A stretch of 64,000 nucleotides of DNA from Sesamum alatum (Eukaryota; Streptophyta; Magnoliopsida; Lamiales; Pedaliaceae). Shown piece by piece: positions 36,671-48,367 of this stretch. The notes under the pieces were generated by a model. That model had not been told where the DNA came from. It ran no database searches and was given only the letters and a program-made list of their open reading frames with translations. The DNA is taken from assembly GCA_034509735.1 (NCBI GenBank), contig JACGWO010000005.1:36114479-36178478 (forward strand), read 5' to 3'. How positions within the stretch are numbered: position 1 is the stretch's first letter; each line of letters opens with the position of its first letter. The position numbers and the translations under genes are program-made.

Positions 36671-36719
36671 ATAATATAATCTCTCGATTACTGTTAAAAA
36701 AAAAAAAAAAAAAGTAGGA

Positions 36720-37466
36720 CAATGAGTATTTTGAGTTATAGGGTTTTTGTGTAATTTTAGTGGAAGTGGAAGGTGTTGCCAAGAGTTCATTCTCAAATTA
36801 AAAAAAAAATAAAAAACTGAAGAGACAATTTCTATATTCAGGGCCCTCTCCTTTGAATCATGAGTTGCATAGATTATGACACTGAAAATAAAAGTATCCT
36901 CTACATTAATAAAATTAAAATAATTTTTAAAAATTATAATAAATTAATACTATCAACCATAATGTTCTAGTAATTTAATAAAAAAATTAAAATCATTGGT
37001 CGCATTTAATCAATATTTGACTTTATTTAAACTATGAAGAACCATATTTGTCATGGTTTTAATTAGTTATGGTCAAACCAAAAAATATGTTAATATTTTG
37101 ATCTCGTCTGACTACTAAAATAACGATCAATAATTATTACATAGTTATGATTAATTATTCCATTGTAATTTTTTTATTTTTGACTATAACGATTAGTTAT
37201 GACAATATCATATTTCTTTTTTTTTATTTAGAAGGAAAAAAAAAAAAAAAAGAAATGGTGCAATATTAGACAGTTTGAGGGCATTCTCCAAATTAGAGAT
37301 AGTAAAGGGGGCAAAGCCGAATAAATCCAAAATCTCATATCCTACCAAAATATGAATAATTCCTTAATAAGATTAATTATTTAGCACAAGAAGCAAATTA
37401 TCACCAACTTCCGCAATCAGATCAATACACATAATTCCCATCCCAGATGCCCCAGGAATGCGTTTT
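36720..37466. other. AT-rich spacer
   Basis: Contains A runs and sequence related to the CACTA-like family at 50927-51248, without clear termini. No gene. Confidence 0.45.
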
Positions 37467-37835
37467 TCAAGCTGGGGGAGGTGGTGGCTGATCCCACCAG
37501 TGCACGCGGCGTGGAGGACGCGACGGCCGTGGTGGGCGTGCAACAACACGACTGGGGGCTGGCGGCGGCGGCGGTTTCTTCTTTCTCCAAGGTAAACATC
37601 CTGACGACCCTGGTTTCTTGTGGCAGCCGCGGGAGCTTCGGCCCCAAGAATTCCATGTCCGAAGCTCGCTGGGCTTGTCTTCTACTGGGAGAGGGATAAA
37701 CAGCGCTTCCTCAGATTGATTCTCATCCATCTTCTGAGAGTAAGAGAGGGATGGTGAGATTATTAACGCCATCTCGGCGAGAAGCAGTATAACTAAGAAT
37801 GCAGCAACGGCGGTCGGAGCTTTGATCAAACCCAT
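37467..37835 (-). CDS. Small secreted basic Pro-rich protein, member 3
   Basis: Single exon, 122 residues. Signal peptide at residues 1 to about 32 (core AAFLVILLLAEMALIISP). A short acidic segment follows (MDENQSEEALFIP), then CHKKPGSSGCLPWRKKKPPP at about residues 71-90 and a Pro/Arg-rich tail ending WWDQPPPPPA. The Cys pair, KP, G and CxPWRKKK are shared with member 4 at 51724-52095, and the signal-peptide end plus SQxxDENxS is also shared, so these two are paralogues. TATA box 48 bp before the ATG. No known domain. Predicted to be secreted, with the two Cys possibly forming one small loop. Function unknown; a peptide-hormone or antimicrobial precursor is inference. Confidence 0.65.
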   Translation of the reverse strand: MGLIKAPTAVAAFLVILLLAEMALIISPSLSYSQKMDENQSEEALFIPLPVEDKPSELRTWNSWGRSSRGCHKKPGSSGCLPWRKKKPPPPPAPSRVVARPPRPSRPPRRVHWWDQPPPPPA

Positions 37836-37882
37836 TGTTGTATGATTGATTCGATATTGGGTGGAGTGAAAAACTTGTGCCC

Positions 37883-37890
37883 GTTTATAG
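37883..37890 (-). promoter_or_regulatory. TATA box of secreted protein gene 3
   Basis: CTATAAAC on the minus strand, 48 bp before the ATG at 37835. Confidence 0.55.
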
Positions 37891-38340
37891 TGGTACGCGA
37901 TGTTTTCCTTGGAAAAAGGAAATTAATACCGTTGATCTTTGCGTGAGCTAGGAATATGAGGTCTAACGAATAAGGATCGATGATTCCTTTCTCGAGTAGT
38001 GAGATTGAGATCCTATAATTAAGAGGTCGTGAGTTCGAGTACTACGAATGTAGAATATTGTTTAATTTATAGGATGTTTGTATTATTCATTTGGTTGCTT
38101 TAATATTGGTGTGGGTAGATTTAGAGATGTTATACTATGAACTGAATATTAAAATATCAGTTGGTTGTTGTTGTATTTTCAAATTAATAGTTAATCGCTC
38201 ATTATTAAAAAAAGGCCTCAAGATTAAGGGGGCCGTGAGTTTGAATTTTATGGAGGTAACTAGGTATTTATTTTGTTTTTTATAATCATATGTTGTTTCT
38301 TTGTTTGCTTGTTGTTGATTGATTTAAAAAGAAAAAAATG
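37891..38340. other. Spacer with SINE-like B-box remnants
   Basis: Contains GTGAGTTCGAGTACTACG (about 38029-38046) and GCCGTGAGTTTGAATTTTA (about 38232), which resemble tRNA-derived B boxes of decayed SINEs. No gene. Confidence 0.4.
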
Positions 38341-38344
38341 CAAG

Positions 38345-38600
38345 CAAACTTTCGTGATATTACAATAAGTAAATTACCTTTTCATGAAAGAAACTTAGCA
38401 ACTCACACCTCTATATTTTTTAGAATTAAGTAAATTTATCTCCTTGTGTTTTTCAAAATAAAGTAATTTACCTCCTTAGATGGTGAGGTAAATTGTTCTA
38501 TTTTAAAACACATAGGGAGGTAAATTGCTATTTTTTTTTCATAGGGGAGTAATTTGTCCATCTGCAGTATTATAGGGGGTAAATTGCATTTAAACCCGAT
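38345..38600. mobile_element. Short inverted-repeat MITE
   Basis: AAGTAAATTACC-type blocks on the left are matched by GGTAAATTGC-type complements on the right, with inner arms around 38430-38530 also complementary. Ends are not sharply defined. Confidence 0.5.
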
Positions 38601-38725
38601 TTAAAAATAGCGATATATTGTTTATTGGACATTGTAATAACGATATGTTAGTTGATTTAGAACTATGAGTTATTTTCAGAAAAAAGAAAAGAAATTAATG
38701 TAGTTTGGTGATGGTAGGTGATTAA

Positions 38726-38951
38726 TTTTTTGTTGAGGTGAAAGCGATGAAAATTATTAGTTGAAGTAAATCGATTACAATTAGTTATGTCAAATATCAA
38801 TATCTAACAAAGATAATTATAACAATCATACCTTGACAACAATATTACAAATTAAATCTAAACATCTTACTATTACAGTATACAAACAAAATCTATTATA
38901 CAGTCAACTATCATCTTACGTATTAATAGGGTTCCAACCCATAATCTTAGA
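38726..38951 (-). mobile_element. 5'-truncated tRNA-derived SINE
   Basis: Flanked by GGTAGGTGATTAA on both sides (38713-38725 and 38952-38964). On the minus strand it starts near the B-box region (GGGTTGGAACCC) and lacks the A box. The tail part matches the complete SINE at 50328-50586. Confidence 0.75.
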
Positions 38952-38964
38952 GGTAGGTGATTAA

Positions 38965-39896
38965 CTTGAAGAAAATACGGATTTTGGTGTCATAAAATAA
39001 GGGAAATTCACTTTACTGATATTAACTTGAGTTTCAGGTTCATACTTTACTTTGCGGGTTCTGTTTCTCAACACATCAAATAAATAATATTTTCCTTTTG
39101 TTTCCTCTGAACAAAGAAATCCAAAGGAAGAAGACTGGGGAGCATCCTACTTTCTAATTTTTTATCAAAATTTCTCGTTACGAAAAAATTGATTTTTCAT
39201 TGCGTGGTCAAAAATTATGGTAAACTATTACTATTAATTATAGTTAAATAAAATTATGCAAAAAATTAAAATTTTACTACGATTAATCAATATTTGCTAT
39301 GAATTTTAGTCATAAGCAAAATATTTTGTCAAATTTTAGTTATGATTAATATTTTAACCACTTGTAGAAATAAATATATACTAATCAACAATATGTATAT
39401 ATTTATACATATTGATCCAACTGGAGACCGGTCACGGGGTCACTCCTATCTATTCTACCTATCGAATAAGTGATACATGAAAAAGTAACGCACATTAGGT
39501 TTGTTAGGTGGTCTGCAATAAAGACATTTTGATATCTAAATCAATTCAGTTTCAATTTGAAGATAATTGTACAAAGAGCTAGAGAAAAAAATTTGGACGA
39601 CGGCTACCTACCCTATATCTGGGCAACTACTGTCGCTTAGAGAAGAAATGGCGGCGAACCCCCATTCTTTTTGGGCGATAGTCATCATCGCTAGAGGTTA
39701 GCGGAATATATATACATATGTATGTATTATATATAATTTTTTAGTTTTTAAAAGAATATTTTAATTTTTTTAAATTTAAAATTCATAAAAAAAATTAATT
39801 TTAAATGCATATAATAATATTCAAAATAAAGTTAGTCAAAGGCTGGTTGCACATTTTTTTATTATCATTGTCAAGTCGCGAGTTGGACTCGCGACC

Positions 39897-39928
<32 letters not shown>

Positions 39929-40068
39929 CAATTGGTTGGGTTGTTAGTTCAACTAGCGACCGACCATAATTTTATAAGTGTTTCGCCTTTGATGGTATAT
40001 TAATACTTTTTTTATATATATAATTAGTCGGCGTGACTTGCCATTCTTGAGTGGATATAATAAATAAT
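38965..40068. other. AT-rich spacer with (TA)n
   Basis: Contains a (TA)n run at 39899-39927 flanked by inverted GCGACCG blocks, and a GC-richer patch near 39600-39700. No gene. Confidence 0.5.
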
Positions 40069-41368
40069 AGGGAAAATTATTTTTTTGGTCCACTAAGTTT
40101 ACCCAATGTTAGATTTAGTCCTGTAATTATGCCATTTATTTATTTAGTCCAATAAGTTACAAAATTGATGAAATTTAGTCCGATTTAGAGTTTTTAATAA
40201 ATTTTTCAACATGTATTGCAGGAATTTGCCACGTGTGCACCGGAATTTCCAACTAGGCGAGGAATTGATGATGTGGTGGTAACGTGGCACACACATGAGT
40301 GGTTAAATTTTTTTGTTACTCATGGAATTTGAACTTGGGTCTCTCAAAACAACAAATGTTTCTTTTACCACTTGAACAACAACCAATATATGTATTATTT
40401 GCTCAACCATCTTGTATAATCTATATATCTGGAAATACTTTAATATAAAATTGATATTAATATAAAAATTAAAAAAAATAAACCTAAAAATACTAATATT
40501 GAATGATATAATTTATTTTGTTATTAAAAAAATATAATCAGTGTTGATATTTATCTTAATAGTGGAATATTAACAAGAAATAGATATATATATATTAAAA
40601 ACAAATTGCATATTTATTTTTATATGCTAATTTTTATATATTTTACAAATTAGCTTATATATAAAAATCCTTATATATAATATTTAAAATATTATTACAT
40701 TAAAATTAATATATAAGCAGTTTTAAGTGTATAAATCATAACATATTTATTAATTTAATAAGAATTTATAAATCTTTCAGAAACATATAATATATTATAA
40801 TAAATTTTAAAAATAAGAAATAATTATGTAAAATAATATATTTTAGCATATGAAAATTAATATATAATTTATATATATAATATCAATACTAATTATATTT
40901 TTATTGAATAAAAAAATAAAGTATATCATTAAATATCGATATTTTTAGGTTTAATTTTTTCTAAATTTTTTAGTAATTTTAATATCAATTTTATATTAAA
41001 GTATTTTCAAATATATAGGTTATATAAGATGGTTGAGCAAATAATATATGTATTGGTTGTTGTCCAAGTGGTAAAAAAAGCATTTGTTATTTTGAGAGAC
41101 CCAAGTTCAAATTCCATGAGCAACAAAAAATTTTAATCACTCATGTGTGTGCCATGTTACCACCACATCATCAGTTCCTCGCCCAGTTGGAAATTCCGAT
41201 GCACATGCAAATTCCAGCAATACATGCCGGAAAATTTATTAAAAATCCTAAATCGGACTAAATGTCATCAATTTTGTAACATACTGAACTAAATAAACAA
41301 AAGGCATAATTACAAGACTAAATTTAATATTGGGTAAACTTAGCGGACCAAAAAAAATAATTTTTCCT
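40069..41368. mobile_element. Large palindromic foldback element with tRNA-like boxes in both arms
   Basis: The two halves (about 40069-40700 and 40730-41368) are reverse complements over most of their length. The outer arms carry AGGGAAAATTATTTTTTTGG, and GGTCC and CGGACTAAAT blocks are repeated inverted. At 41054-41113 the plus strand has GTTGTCCAAGTGG and, ~45 bp later, CAAGTTCAAATTCC, which match tRNA A- and B-box patterns. The mirror copy is at 40320-40385. No coding sequence. The outer target duplication is unclear. Confidence 0.8.
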
Positions 41369-42090
41369 AAATATTATTTCATTCTTTAAAATATATTATA
41401 ACACACTTAAAAAAAAGAGAAAGAAATAAAGAAAAAAAAGAAACTAACTTAGGGGTATTATTGGCATAACAAAAAATTGGTATCCCAGTATAAGTAACCG
41501 CCTTTTATGAGTGAAAACGGTGTTTTCTTTATATATTAGTATATATATTGATATTAATAAGCTTCCAAATTTTTATTATTTTGTTTGTTTTTACTATTTC
41601 TACTATTTCTACTATAAAGAATAAATACTATTACGAAATTCATTCGCAAGGCTACTGGAAATTAATACTCATATTCCAGCATAATCGTTCCTATTTCTTC
41701 TACTTATAATCTACACTCTTCCCACTTTGACATCACATTAAATACCGTGGTTTCAAAACAACAATAATTGGTCTTTTCTTCTTCTCTCCTTCAACCGAAG
41801 TCTTAAATGGCTGCCGCACAAGCTGCCATTGTCGTCTCCAACTTTGCAACCATTAATTGCCATCTCTAACTCTCCTGCAAACAAATGCCGGAACCCATTT
41901 AGATTCAGCACCAGAAAACCAAGGAAAAAGACGAAACACCAACTAGCAAAAACACAAGAATCCAGAAACCCTAAGTAAGCGTCGGCATAGGTAATGAAGG
42001 AACAGGTCCAGAAGACAGAGTAGGTCCAGTCTGAGTTGAGACAAACGCTTCTAGTCCCACTCTCTAACTCAACAACTTAGCTACTATCAT
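41369..42090. other. Spacer
   Basis: A less AT-rich part at 41780-42060 has no open frame with known features. Confidence 0.45.
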
Positions 42091-42403
42091 CACTAGAAAA
42101 AAAGAAAGGCTTTCCCACTACGGTTAATTAGTATAATCAAAAGAAAAATTTATGATAAATATAAGTTAATTATGATTTCACAATGATCATTAATCGTTGT
42201 TTTTATAAGTGTAGTCAAAATATTAGTTATTGTCAAAATTATGACAAATATTTTGACTAATGATATCGAATATTAATTAATAATGGTAAAAATTTAAGTT
42301 TTGGTTTGATTTAATTTGTAAAATCATGATTAGTATAATTTATTATTATTTTTAAATCGCAGTCATTTATTCCGTAATGAAAACTCAATATTTTTCGTTG
42401 TGT
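42091..42403. mobile_element. CACTA-like miniature element, family C
   Basis: Starts CACTAGAAAAAAAG. The right end ATTTTTCGTTGTG near 42403 is a mutated complement. Similar length to 50927-51248. Confidence 0.45.
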
Positions 42404-42629
42404 ATATAGTAAAATAAAAACAATGCTTTCAGAATTCTTGTCAAATGTTATCAATCATAAAGGTGTTTGATAGATAGACTGAGATGATGTTGGACCCATT
42501 TGGTGGAAACTTGGGAAATGAACACCAGGATATTTATGAGAAAGACGTAACAGGAGACAAGTCTTGTTAAAGTCAGTTTTTGAAAAAATAATTATTTTAA
42601 TATTTTAATTTTAAAATTCTAAAAATGCT

Positions 42630-42935
42630 CATTAAATAATATATCTCTATCAACTATATGTTTAATAGTTATATTTAAAAATCATAGTAAATAATTATTA
42701 ATTATGATCATATGAAAATTGTGCAAAAATTAACTTTTCACCAACGTGAAAAATTTATTTGCTAAGGTTAAGAGTCGTGGTAAAAATATTCACCATAGCT
42801 TTAGCCATGAAAAATATTTATTTTATAACCACCCTCGTAAAAAACACAGCCGACAACCATTGCGTAGCCGTCCAATAACTATTTGCTACAACTATTTAGT
42901 ATTAACCATGATAATTAGTCATGATTAAATGCAAT
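42630..42935. mobile_element. CACTA-like miniature element, family C, inverted copy
   Basis: The interior (GCAAAAATTAACTTTTCACC, and blocks with AAAACACAGCCGACAACC) is the reverse complement of 50927-51248. Termini are eroded. Confidence 0.55.
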
Positions 42936-43008
42936 ACGAGAAGAATTATGAAATTGCAATAAAAAATTCATTTAGCCCTACTTGTTTTTTTTTTTTTAAG
43001 GTTTAAAT

Positions 43009-43942
43009 GTAGATATCCTCAACGTATGTGATTATTTGTACTTTTTCTCCAATCGTCTTTTTGCACTTTACTACCCAACTTTTTATTTTGTCCCACTTTA
43101 CACTTTTTGAGGAACAATAATGGAATATTTCAGAGAATAATGTTAGGTTAATGTCAAATTGTAAGGGTTAAATGCAGACACCATCCCAACGGACGAGGCC
43201 AGTTGCACTTTGCTCCTCAACCTTTAAAAAAACCTAAAAAAAAAAAACAAATGAATTTAAAGAAATAGAGAAAAATTAAAGGGCAATTTGGGCAATTTTC
43301 CAAAGAACGGCGAGGTATTAGTAATTATATTAAACTTCAGGGGAGGCGGTTGTAATTTACTCAAAATAAAAATTTCTTCTTCAAATATTTTGGCAATGAA
43401 CTTGCGTGTATTAAAACCCAACTTGTTAGTTTAAAATCCAAGATAAACAACTTCACATCACAGATGTATGCAAAATACATACATTACATGTATAAAAAGA
43501 GACGAAATCGACTCCAAGAAAGAAAGAAAAAAGAAAAAACAAATTGTGTGTATTTCTACCGACGCCATCATCAGGCAGATGCGTGTATTTCTACCAGCAC
43601 CAACATTACATTTTGGTTTATAATATGAAGTTGTTTATTTGTAAATCAGGTTTTGAATTTTCTGGAATTTTTCTCATTCTTTTTTACGTTTTTTATAAAC
43701 TTATTTTTTTATTTTTAGAAAAAAAAAGGTTCGAGTGAGGGCAAAATGCAACTAACTCTATATGTTGGGAGGATGTCTGCATTTAACCCTTATAATCTTA
43801 CCCAACCCACAATTATTAACCAAAATATTCATTATTATTCATCAAAAAATGCAAAGTGTAACAAAATAAAAGGTTGAGAGACAAATTGTAAAGGAAAAAA
43901 AAACAATTAGAAGGCAAAATGCAAATGACCCCATATGATATG
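43009..43942. mobile_element. Nested pair of inverted-repeat MITEs
   Basis: The outer element has inverted arms at about 43009-43150 and 43800-43942 (TTTTGCACTTTAC blocks). An inner element at 43163-43792 has its own inverted termini AAGGGTTAAATGCAGACA and the complement. The inner TIR start AAGGGTTAA is shared with 46463-46951. Confidence 0.65.
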
Positions 43943-44009
43943 GTGTGTGCAATTAAATAAAAACTTTCAATAACTCCAAATACACCAGCATACATGCATG
44001 CATCATTTT

Positions 44010-45509
44010 TCAGTTTCTGGATAACCTAACGCTCAACCCGTGTTTGGGTTTAAGCATATAAGAATTGCTGAACGAAACTGGATGACCCTCGACCACTTGA
44101 ACCTGGAAATGATATATGATAGCGGCAGCCAACATTTTCAGCTGAACGAAAGACATTTCTTTACCAAGACAGGTTCTTGGCCCGACATTGAACGCTGGAA
44201 ACTTAAAAGAGGGAACTAATTTTATCCGTCCTTCAGATGAAATCCACCTTTCAGGCCTAAATTCCAAGCAATCTTTACCCCATACGCTCACCATTCTTCC
44301 TGTTGAATAAAAAGGAACTATGACTTTTGTATTTGGATTGAGGGGATGACCACTGGGAAGAGTATCAGGTTTGTATGAATATTTCACCTCTAACGCTATA
44401 GGAGGAAACAGCCTCAGAGTCTCGCATAAAGCTGCATGGAGGTAAACTAGTTTTCGGGACTCTTCTACGCTAAAAACCCTCCATTTTTTGTCACCGAAAA
44501 GGGTCTCAATCTCGTGACGGATCTTGTTTTCTACCGACGGGTTTGCAGACATTGACCAGAAAAGCCATGTCAGAGTAGTGCTTGAGCTGTCTCGGCCCGC
44601 AATCAACAAACTCAACAAAGAGTCCCTCAAGAATTTTCTTGAATCCCCGGAAAATGAAATATGATTACTTTGTTCATACGCTTTTTTGAAAGTTGTAAGT
44701 GTGTTGAGACTTTCCTCCCGCTCTCCCTCTCCCCGCGAAGAAATAAGTGGGTATATGAACTCGTCGAAAGCCTTACAAGCTTCAGTAAGCTTCTTCTCAT
44801 TGCCAATTTTCAGCCATTTTTGCAGCTTCCAAATGCTTCCGGGCACTATGTGCCTATGGAACAATGGTTCCAGGACCTCACTAAATGCCTTTTCACAAGG
44901 AAGGTAAGGCAAATCAACGGATAAGCTGCCTGGATCACAATCTAAAAGAAGTTGGCAGATATTATCAAACGAAAACCTCTGCAAGATATCCTGAAAATCA
45001 ACAACAGTCCCTTGTTCAGAGAAATGATCAAGAACCGGGAGAAGCCCGGTTTCTATCTTTTGCCAAACAGTTCTCTCCAAGAAACTGTAGAACTTGGCCT
45101 GATTCAACAGGGAAAGAGTTGTCTTCCTGTGAAGTTCCCACAGTTCGAAATCAGCATTGAAAATTCCATCTCCGAAGATTTCGAATATCTTTCTGAATTC
45201 AGGACCCTTTGGATAGTTTGAGAAATTTTTACTGAAAATATGGTGGATATTGGCAGGATCAGAAGTCACGATCATGTCCATGTTGCTGAACCAGGGACCC
45301 TTGAACTTGAATGTGCCCCCGCATTCACTCAAGATCTCTGTGGCATAGTCATGTAGCCGATGACTGTTTTGAAGCAGCGCCGGCAGCATCCCGGCGACAG
45401 GCCAATTCGTCGGCGCCGAGCTTGTTTTGAGGGTTCTGATTCTAAGGAAACAAAGTAGAAATATGCAGAGGAGAATCAGGAAAACCTCGGGATATCCAAA
45501 GATAGCCAT
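44010..45509 (-). CDS. Cytochrome P450, CYP96A-like (CYP86 clan)
   Basis: Intact single-exon gene of 499 residues. CYP86-clan enzymes hydroxylate fatty acids or alkanes; CYP96A members include midchain alkane hydroxylases of cuticular wax synthesis. An N-terminal membrane anchor spans about residues 7-25 (VFLILLCIFLLCFLRI). An APTNWPVAGMLP region follows. The I-helix is LIAGRDSSSTTLTWLFW, the ExxR motif ETLR, the meander motif FRPERW, and the heme-binding loop FNVGPRTCLGKEM with Cys ligand. All key residues are present and the length is normal. Absence of introns fits CYP96A genes. The ATG at 45509 is followed directly by the anchor, and a TATA box sits upstream. Expected in the endoplasmic reticulum, using NADPH-P450 reductase. 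Exact substrate cannot be read from sequence. CYP86A is the alternative subfamily. Confidence 0.9.
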   Translation of the reverse strand: MAIFGYPEVFLILLCIFLLCFLRIRTLKTSSAPTNWPVAGMLPALLQNSHRLHDYATEILSECGGTFKFKGPWFSNMDMIVTSDPANIHHIFSKNFSNYPKGPEFRKIFEIFGDGIFNADFELWELHRKTTLSLLNQAKFYSFLERTVWQKIETGLLPVLDHFSEQGTVVDFQDILQRFSFDNICQLLLDCDPGSLSVDLPYLPCEKAFSEVLEPLFHRHIVPGSIWKLQKWLKIGNEKKLTEACKAFDEFIYPLISSRGEGEREESLNTLTTFKKAYEQSNHISFSGDSRKFLRDSLLSLLIAGRDSSSTTLTWLFWSMSANPSVENKIRHEIETLFGDKKWRVFSVEESRKLVYLHAALCETLRLFPPIALEVKYSYKPDTLPSGHPLNPNTKVIVPFYSTGRMVSVWGKDCLEFRPERWISSEGRIKLVPSFKFPAFNVGPRTCLGKEMSFVQLKMLAAAIIYHFQVQVVEGHPVSFSNSYMLKPKHGLSVRLSRN

Positions 45510-45592
45510 TAGTTTGCTAGAGCTGAGTTTTTTTTCTTTTTTCCGGTTCTTGGCTTAATTTGCGAGTTCTTGCACTAGTGCTCTTGTCTACT

Positions 45593-45600
45593 GTATATAC
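45593..45600 (-). promoter_or_regulatory. TATA box of the P450 gene
   Basis: GTATATAC on the minus strand, about 85 bp before the ATG at 45509. Confidence 0.4.
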
Positions 45601-45730
45601 ACGTTCAAGTCTAACAATCTTGTGAGCATTAATTGTTGTAGGTGATCATTAATTGTTGTAGGATATGGAAAATTCAAATTAGATTTGCGCCGCATAGATC
45701 TAATTGCATAATAAATGTAATTACATTGAA

Positions 45731-47400
45731 GGAAAATTGTACTTTTTGTTCCACATAAATGGGCTATTGCACTTTTGTTCCTATTGTTTATGAGTTCGGT
45801 ATTTTTGATCTCACAAGAATCAAAATTAGTTGTACTTTTGATTTCAACTCCATTAAAGATGATTTTGATGGCTTGAAACCACCACTCATTTTTGGAGGAA
45901 ATTAAATAAGAGTTTCAACCATCATGGAGGAAATTTATTGTAGGAATTATTATTGCACTTCTTTTGATGGTTGTATGTATTTTAATATCTGGATTTAGCT
46001 AAATTTATGTAATTTCCTATATGCAATTATGTAATGATATAATTAGAATGAAATATTAAATTCTGTGATTGTAAAATTAAAATAAAATTACTGCAATTAA
46101 AAGCAAAAAGCGACTGATTGCATTGAAAGAAATATATCCATTATTTGCAAACTACTTAACCATATTTTCTCCCCTCCTAACTATTCACATATATGCAATT
46201 TACATAAAAAAAATTTACCAATATTTGCAAAAAAATCCCAAATTTGTCCAAAAAACCATTTACATAAAAAATGGCGGCAGTTTGCAAAACTAACTACAAA
46301 ACCCAAAAGTTAATATGGATGTAATCGATTTTTTGAGCAAAGCTGCAGTTTTTTTTGCATACATTGGCATTTTTTTTTAATGTAAATTGCATATCTGTGA
46401 ATAGTTGGCAGGGGCAAAAATATGGCTAAATTGTATATTGCAAAAAATGGATATTTGCTTTCAAGGGTTAATTGCAATTTTCATCCTGTAATTATAGGCA
46501 TTTGGTGTTTTGGTCCTTTAAGTTTCTAGGGTAGCAAAATAGTCCTTTAACTTTTTAATTTTTGCGATTTTCGTCCTTTGGTCGCCGAATTTTTTAAAAC
46601 TCGCCGAAATAATGGCACGCACGTGAGACTTTTAAACTCGCCGGAAGAAGGGGCAATGCCTGAATGTGATATTACTCAAGAAGACAATCAACCTCATCGC
46701 GTGCCATTATTTCGGCAAGTTTAAAAAAATCCAGCGACCAGAGGACGAAAATTGCGAAAATTGAAAAGTTAAAGGACTATTTTGCTACCTTAGAAACTTA
46801 AAGGACCAAAATACCAAATACCTATAATTACAGGACATAAAATGCAATTAACTGAAAAGTTAAAGGACTATTTAATTTGCTACCCTAGAAACTTAAAGGA
46901 CCAAAACGCCAAATACCTATAATTACAGGATGAAAATTGCAATTAACCCTTGCTTTCAATGCAGTCAGTCGTTTTTTGATTTTTAATTGCAATGATTTTA
47001 TTTTAATTTTGCAATCGCAAAATTTAATAATATTTCATTCAAATTATATCATTACATAATTGTAGATAAGAAATTATATAAATTTAGCTAAATCAAGCTA
47101 TTAAAATACATACAACCACCAAAAGAAGTGCAATAATAATCCCTACAACAAATTCCCTCCATGATGGTTGAAAAATCTTATTTAATTTCCTCCAAAGATG
47201 AGTGGTGGTTTTAAGCCATCAAAACCACATTTGAATGGTCAAAGGTGGTTTTCCATCCATCATTTAACGCCTTTAATGGAGTTGGGACCAAAAGTGCAAC
47301 ACTTTCAGTTCTTGTGGGACCAAAAGTGCTAGTCCGTAAACAACGGGGCCAAAAGTGCAACAATGCATGTGTTGTGGGACCAAAAGTGCAATTTTCCCTT
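45731..47400. mobile_element. Inverted-repeat element with two others inside it
   Basis: Outer arms 45731-46131 and 46952-47400 are reverse complements. Both hold AAATTGCACTTTTGG-type ends and a CAACCATCATGGAGG block. The centre is occupied by an inverted-repeat element at about 46132-46462 and a MITE at 46463-46951, which together split the arm junction. No coding sequence. Confidence 0.75.
46463..46951. mobile_element. Inverted-repeat MITE, family B, 489 bp
   Basis: About 36 bp of perfect terminal inverted repeat starting AAGGGTTAATTGCAATTTTC. Flanks share GCTTTC on both sides, probably the target duplication. Part of the right arm (~95 bp, with AAGTTAAAGGACTATTT) is tandemly duplicated. 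Confidence 0.85.
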
Positions 47401-48367
47401 ACAATTATCATGGGTTCATAATTTTTCGTATACCAATCACATGATAAATATATTATAGTTGTCGTATAATTAATTCATCAGGCCTGATCAAACCTAATTT
47501 GAACTAAAATTTTGAAATAAGTTATATATACCGAATGAAATATAATTTATACATGCAATATTTAAGGAATATACTTTTTAGTATTTGTCTAATAATATAT
47601 AATCCGAAGCATGGTATTCGGTAATTGTAACTAATACGTACTAGATAAACATAACAATATGAAATATCAATATTGTAAATTAAGACTATAATATAATAGA
47701 ATCGTTTGGTGATCATAAACTTTAATATATGGTAATTACTTAAATGAAGACAATGTGTTGTTGGGTATATTGTACAATAGTTATTGATTAATTATACATA
47801 TTTAATATTAATATTTGATGTATATTAATCATTGATGATTAAAATTCATAATATTTTTATAATCGATTCATCAATATATATATATGTACGGTATAAGGAT
47901 CTCATAAAATTATATAACATATGTACACGTATTCATTTTTCTTGCAATATCTTGTTAGGTTGGTCGCAGTCCAACTAATGACAAGTAAATATATAAGGTG
48001 TAAAAATATTAATTAGCGATGAAAATATCGAAATTGTCTGTCAAACAAACATATATAAATGACCATAATTAATAACTATTATTTTAACATGGGACAACTT
48101 TTACAAGTTGTATGGTAATAATCTTATCATTAACATATGTCCATCGATCTTCACTCCCACAACCACAAGCTTGGTTTAATTTCTTGGTACGTCAACCCTA
48201 AGTTTTTAATGTGAAAGAGAGAGAAATGCTGTCTTGTTAGCTGAGAAATTAATGTACGTACGTACATCCTCTTCTCCTTCCCAAAGAGAGAGGTTATGAT
48301 TATACACGTGATTTGGATTAAATTTTGGTATTATAATTTAGGTTACTTGCTGTTTTCGTTCTTTAGA
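47401..48367. other. AT-rich spacer
   Basis: No open frame or repeat termini recognised. Confidence 0.5.

Larger units (their letters stand above)
30098..36705 (+). mobile_element. L1-type LINE with RNase H domain, full length but defective
   Basis: A 6.6-kb plant L1 non-LTR element with ORF1, ORF2 and a poly(A) run at about 36696-36713. The string AAAAAAAAGTAGGA occurs at 30084-30097 and 36706-36719 and is the likely target-site duplication. All domains are in the expected order, but many stops and frame changes show it is dead. Confidence 0.9.

Noticed and set aside
41054..41113. tRNA gene
   Set aside because: A- and B-box-like strings exist, but the mirrored copy, poor stem pairing and location in a foldback arm indicate a tRNA-derived repeat, not a working tRNA.
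46463..46951. Possible riboswitch or structured RNA because of long perfect hairpin
   Set aside because: Terminal inverted repeats with flanking duplication and family copies explain the symmetry.
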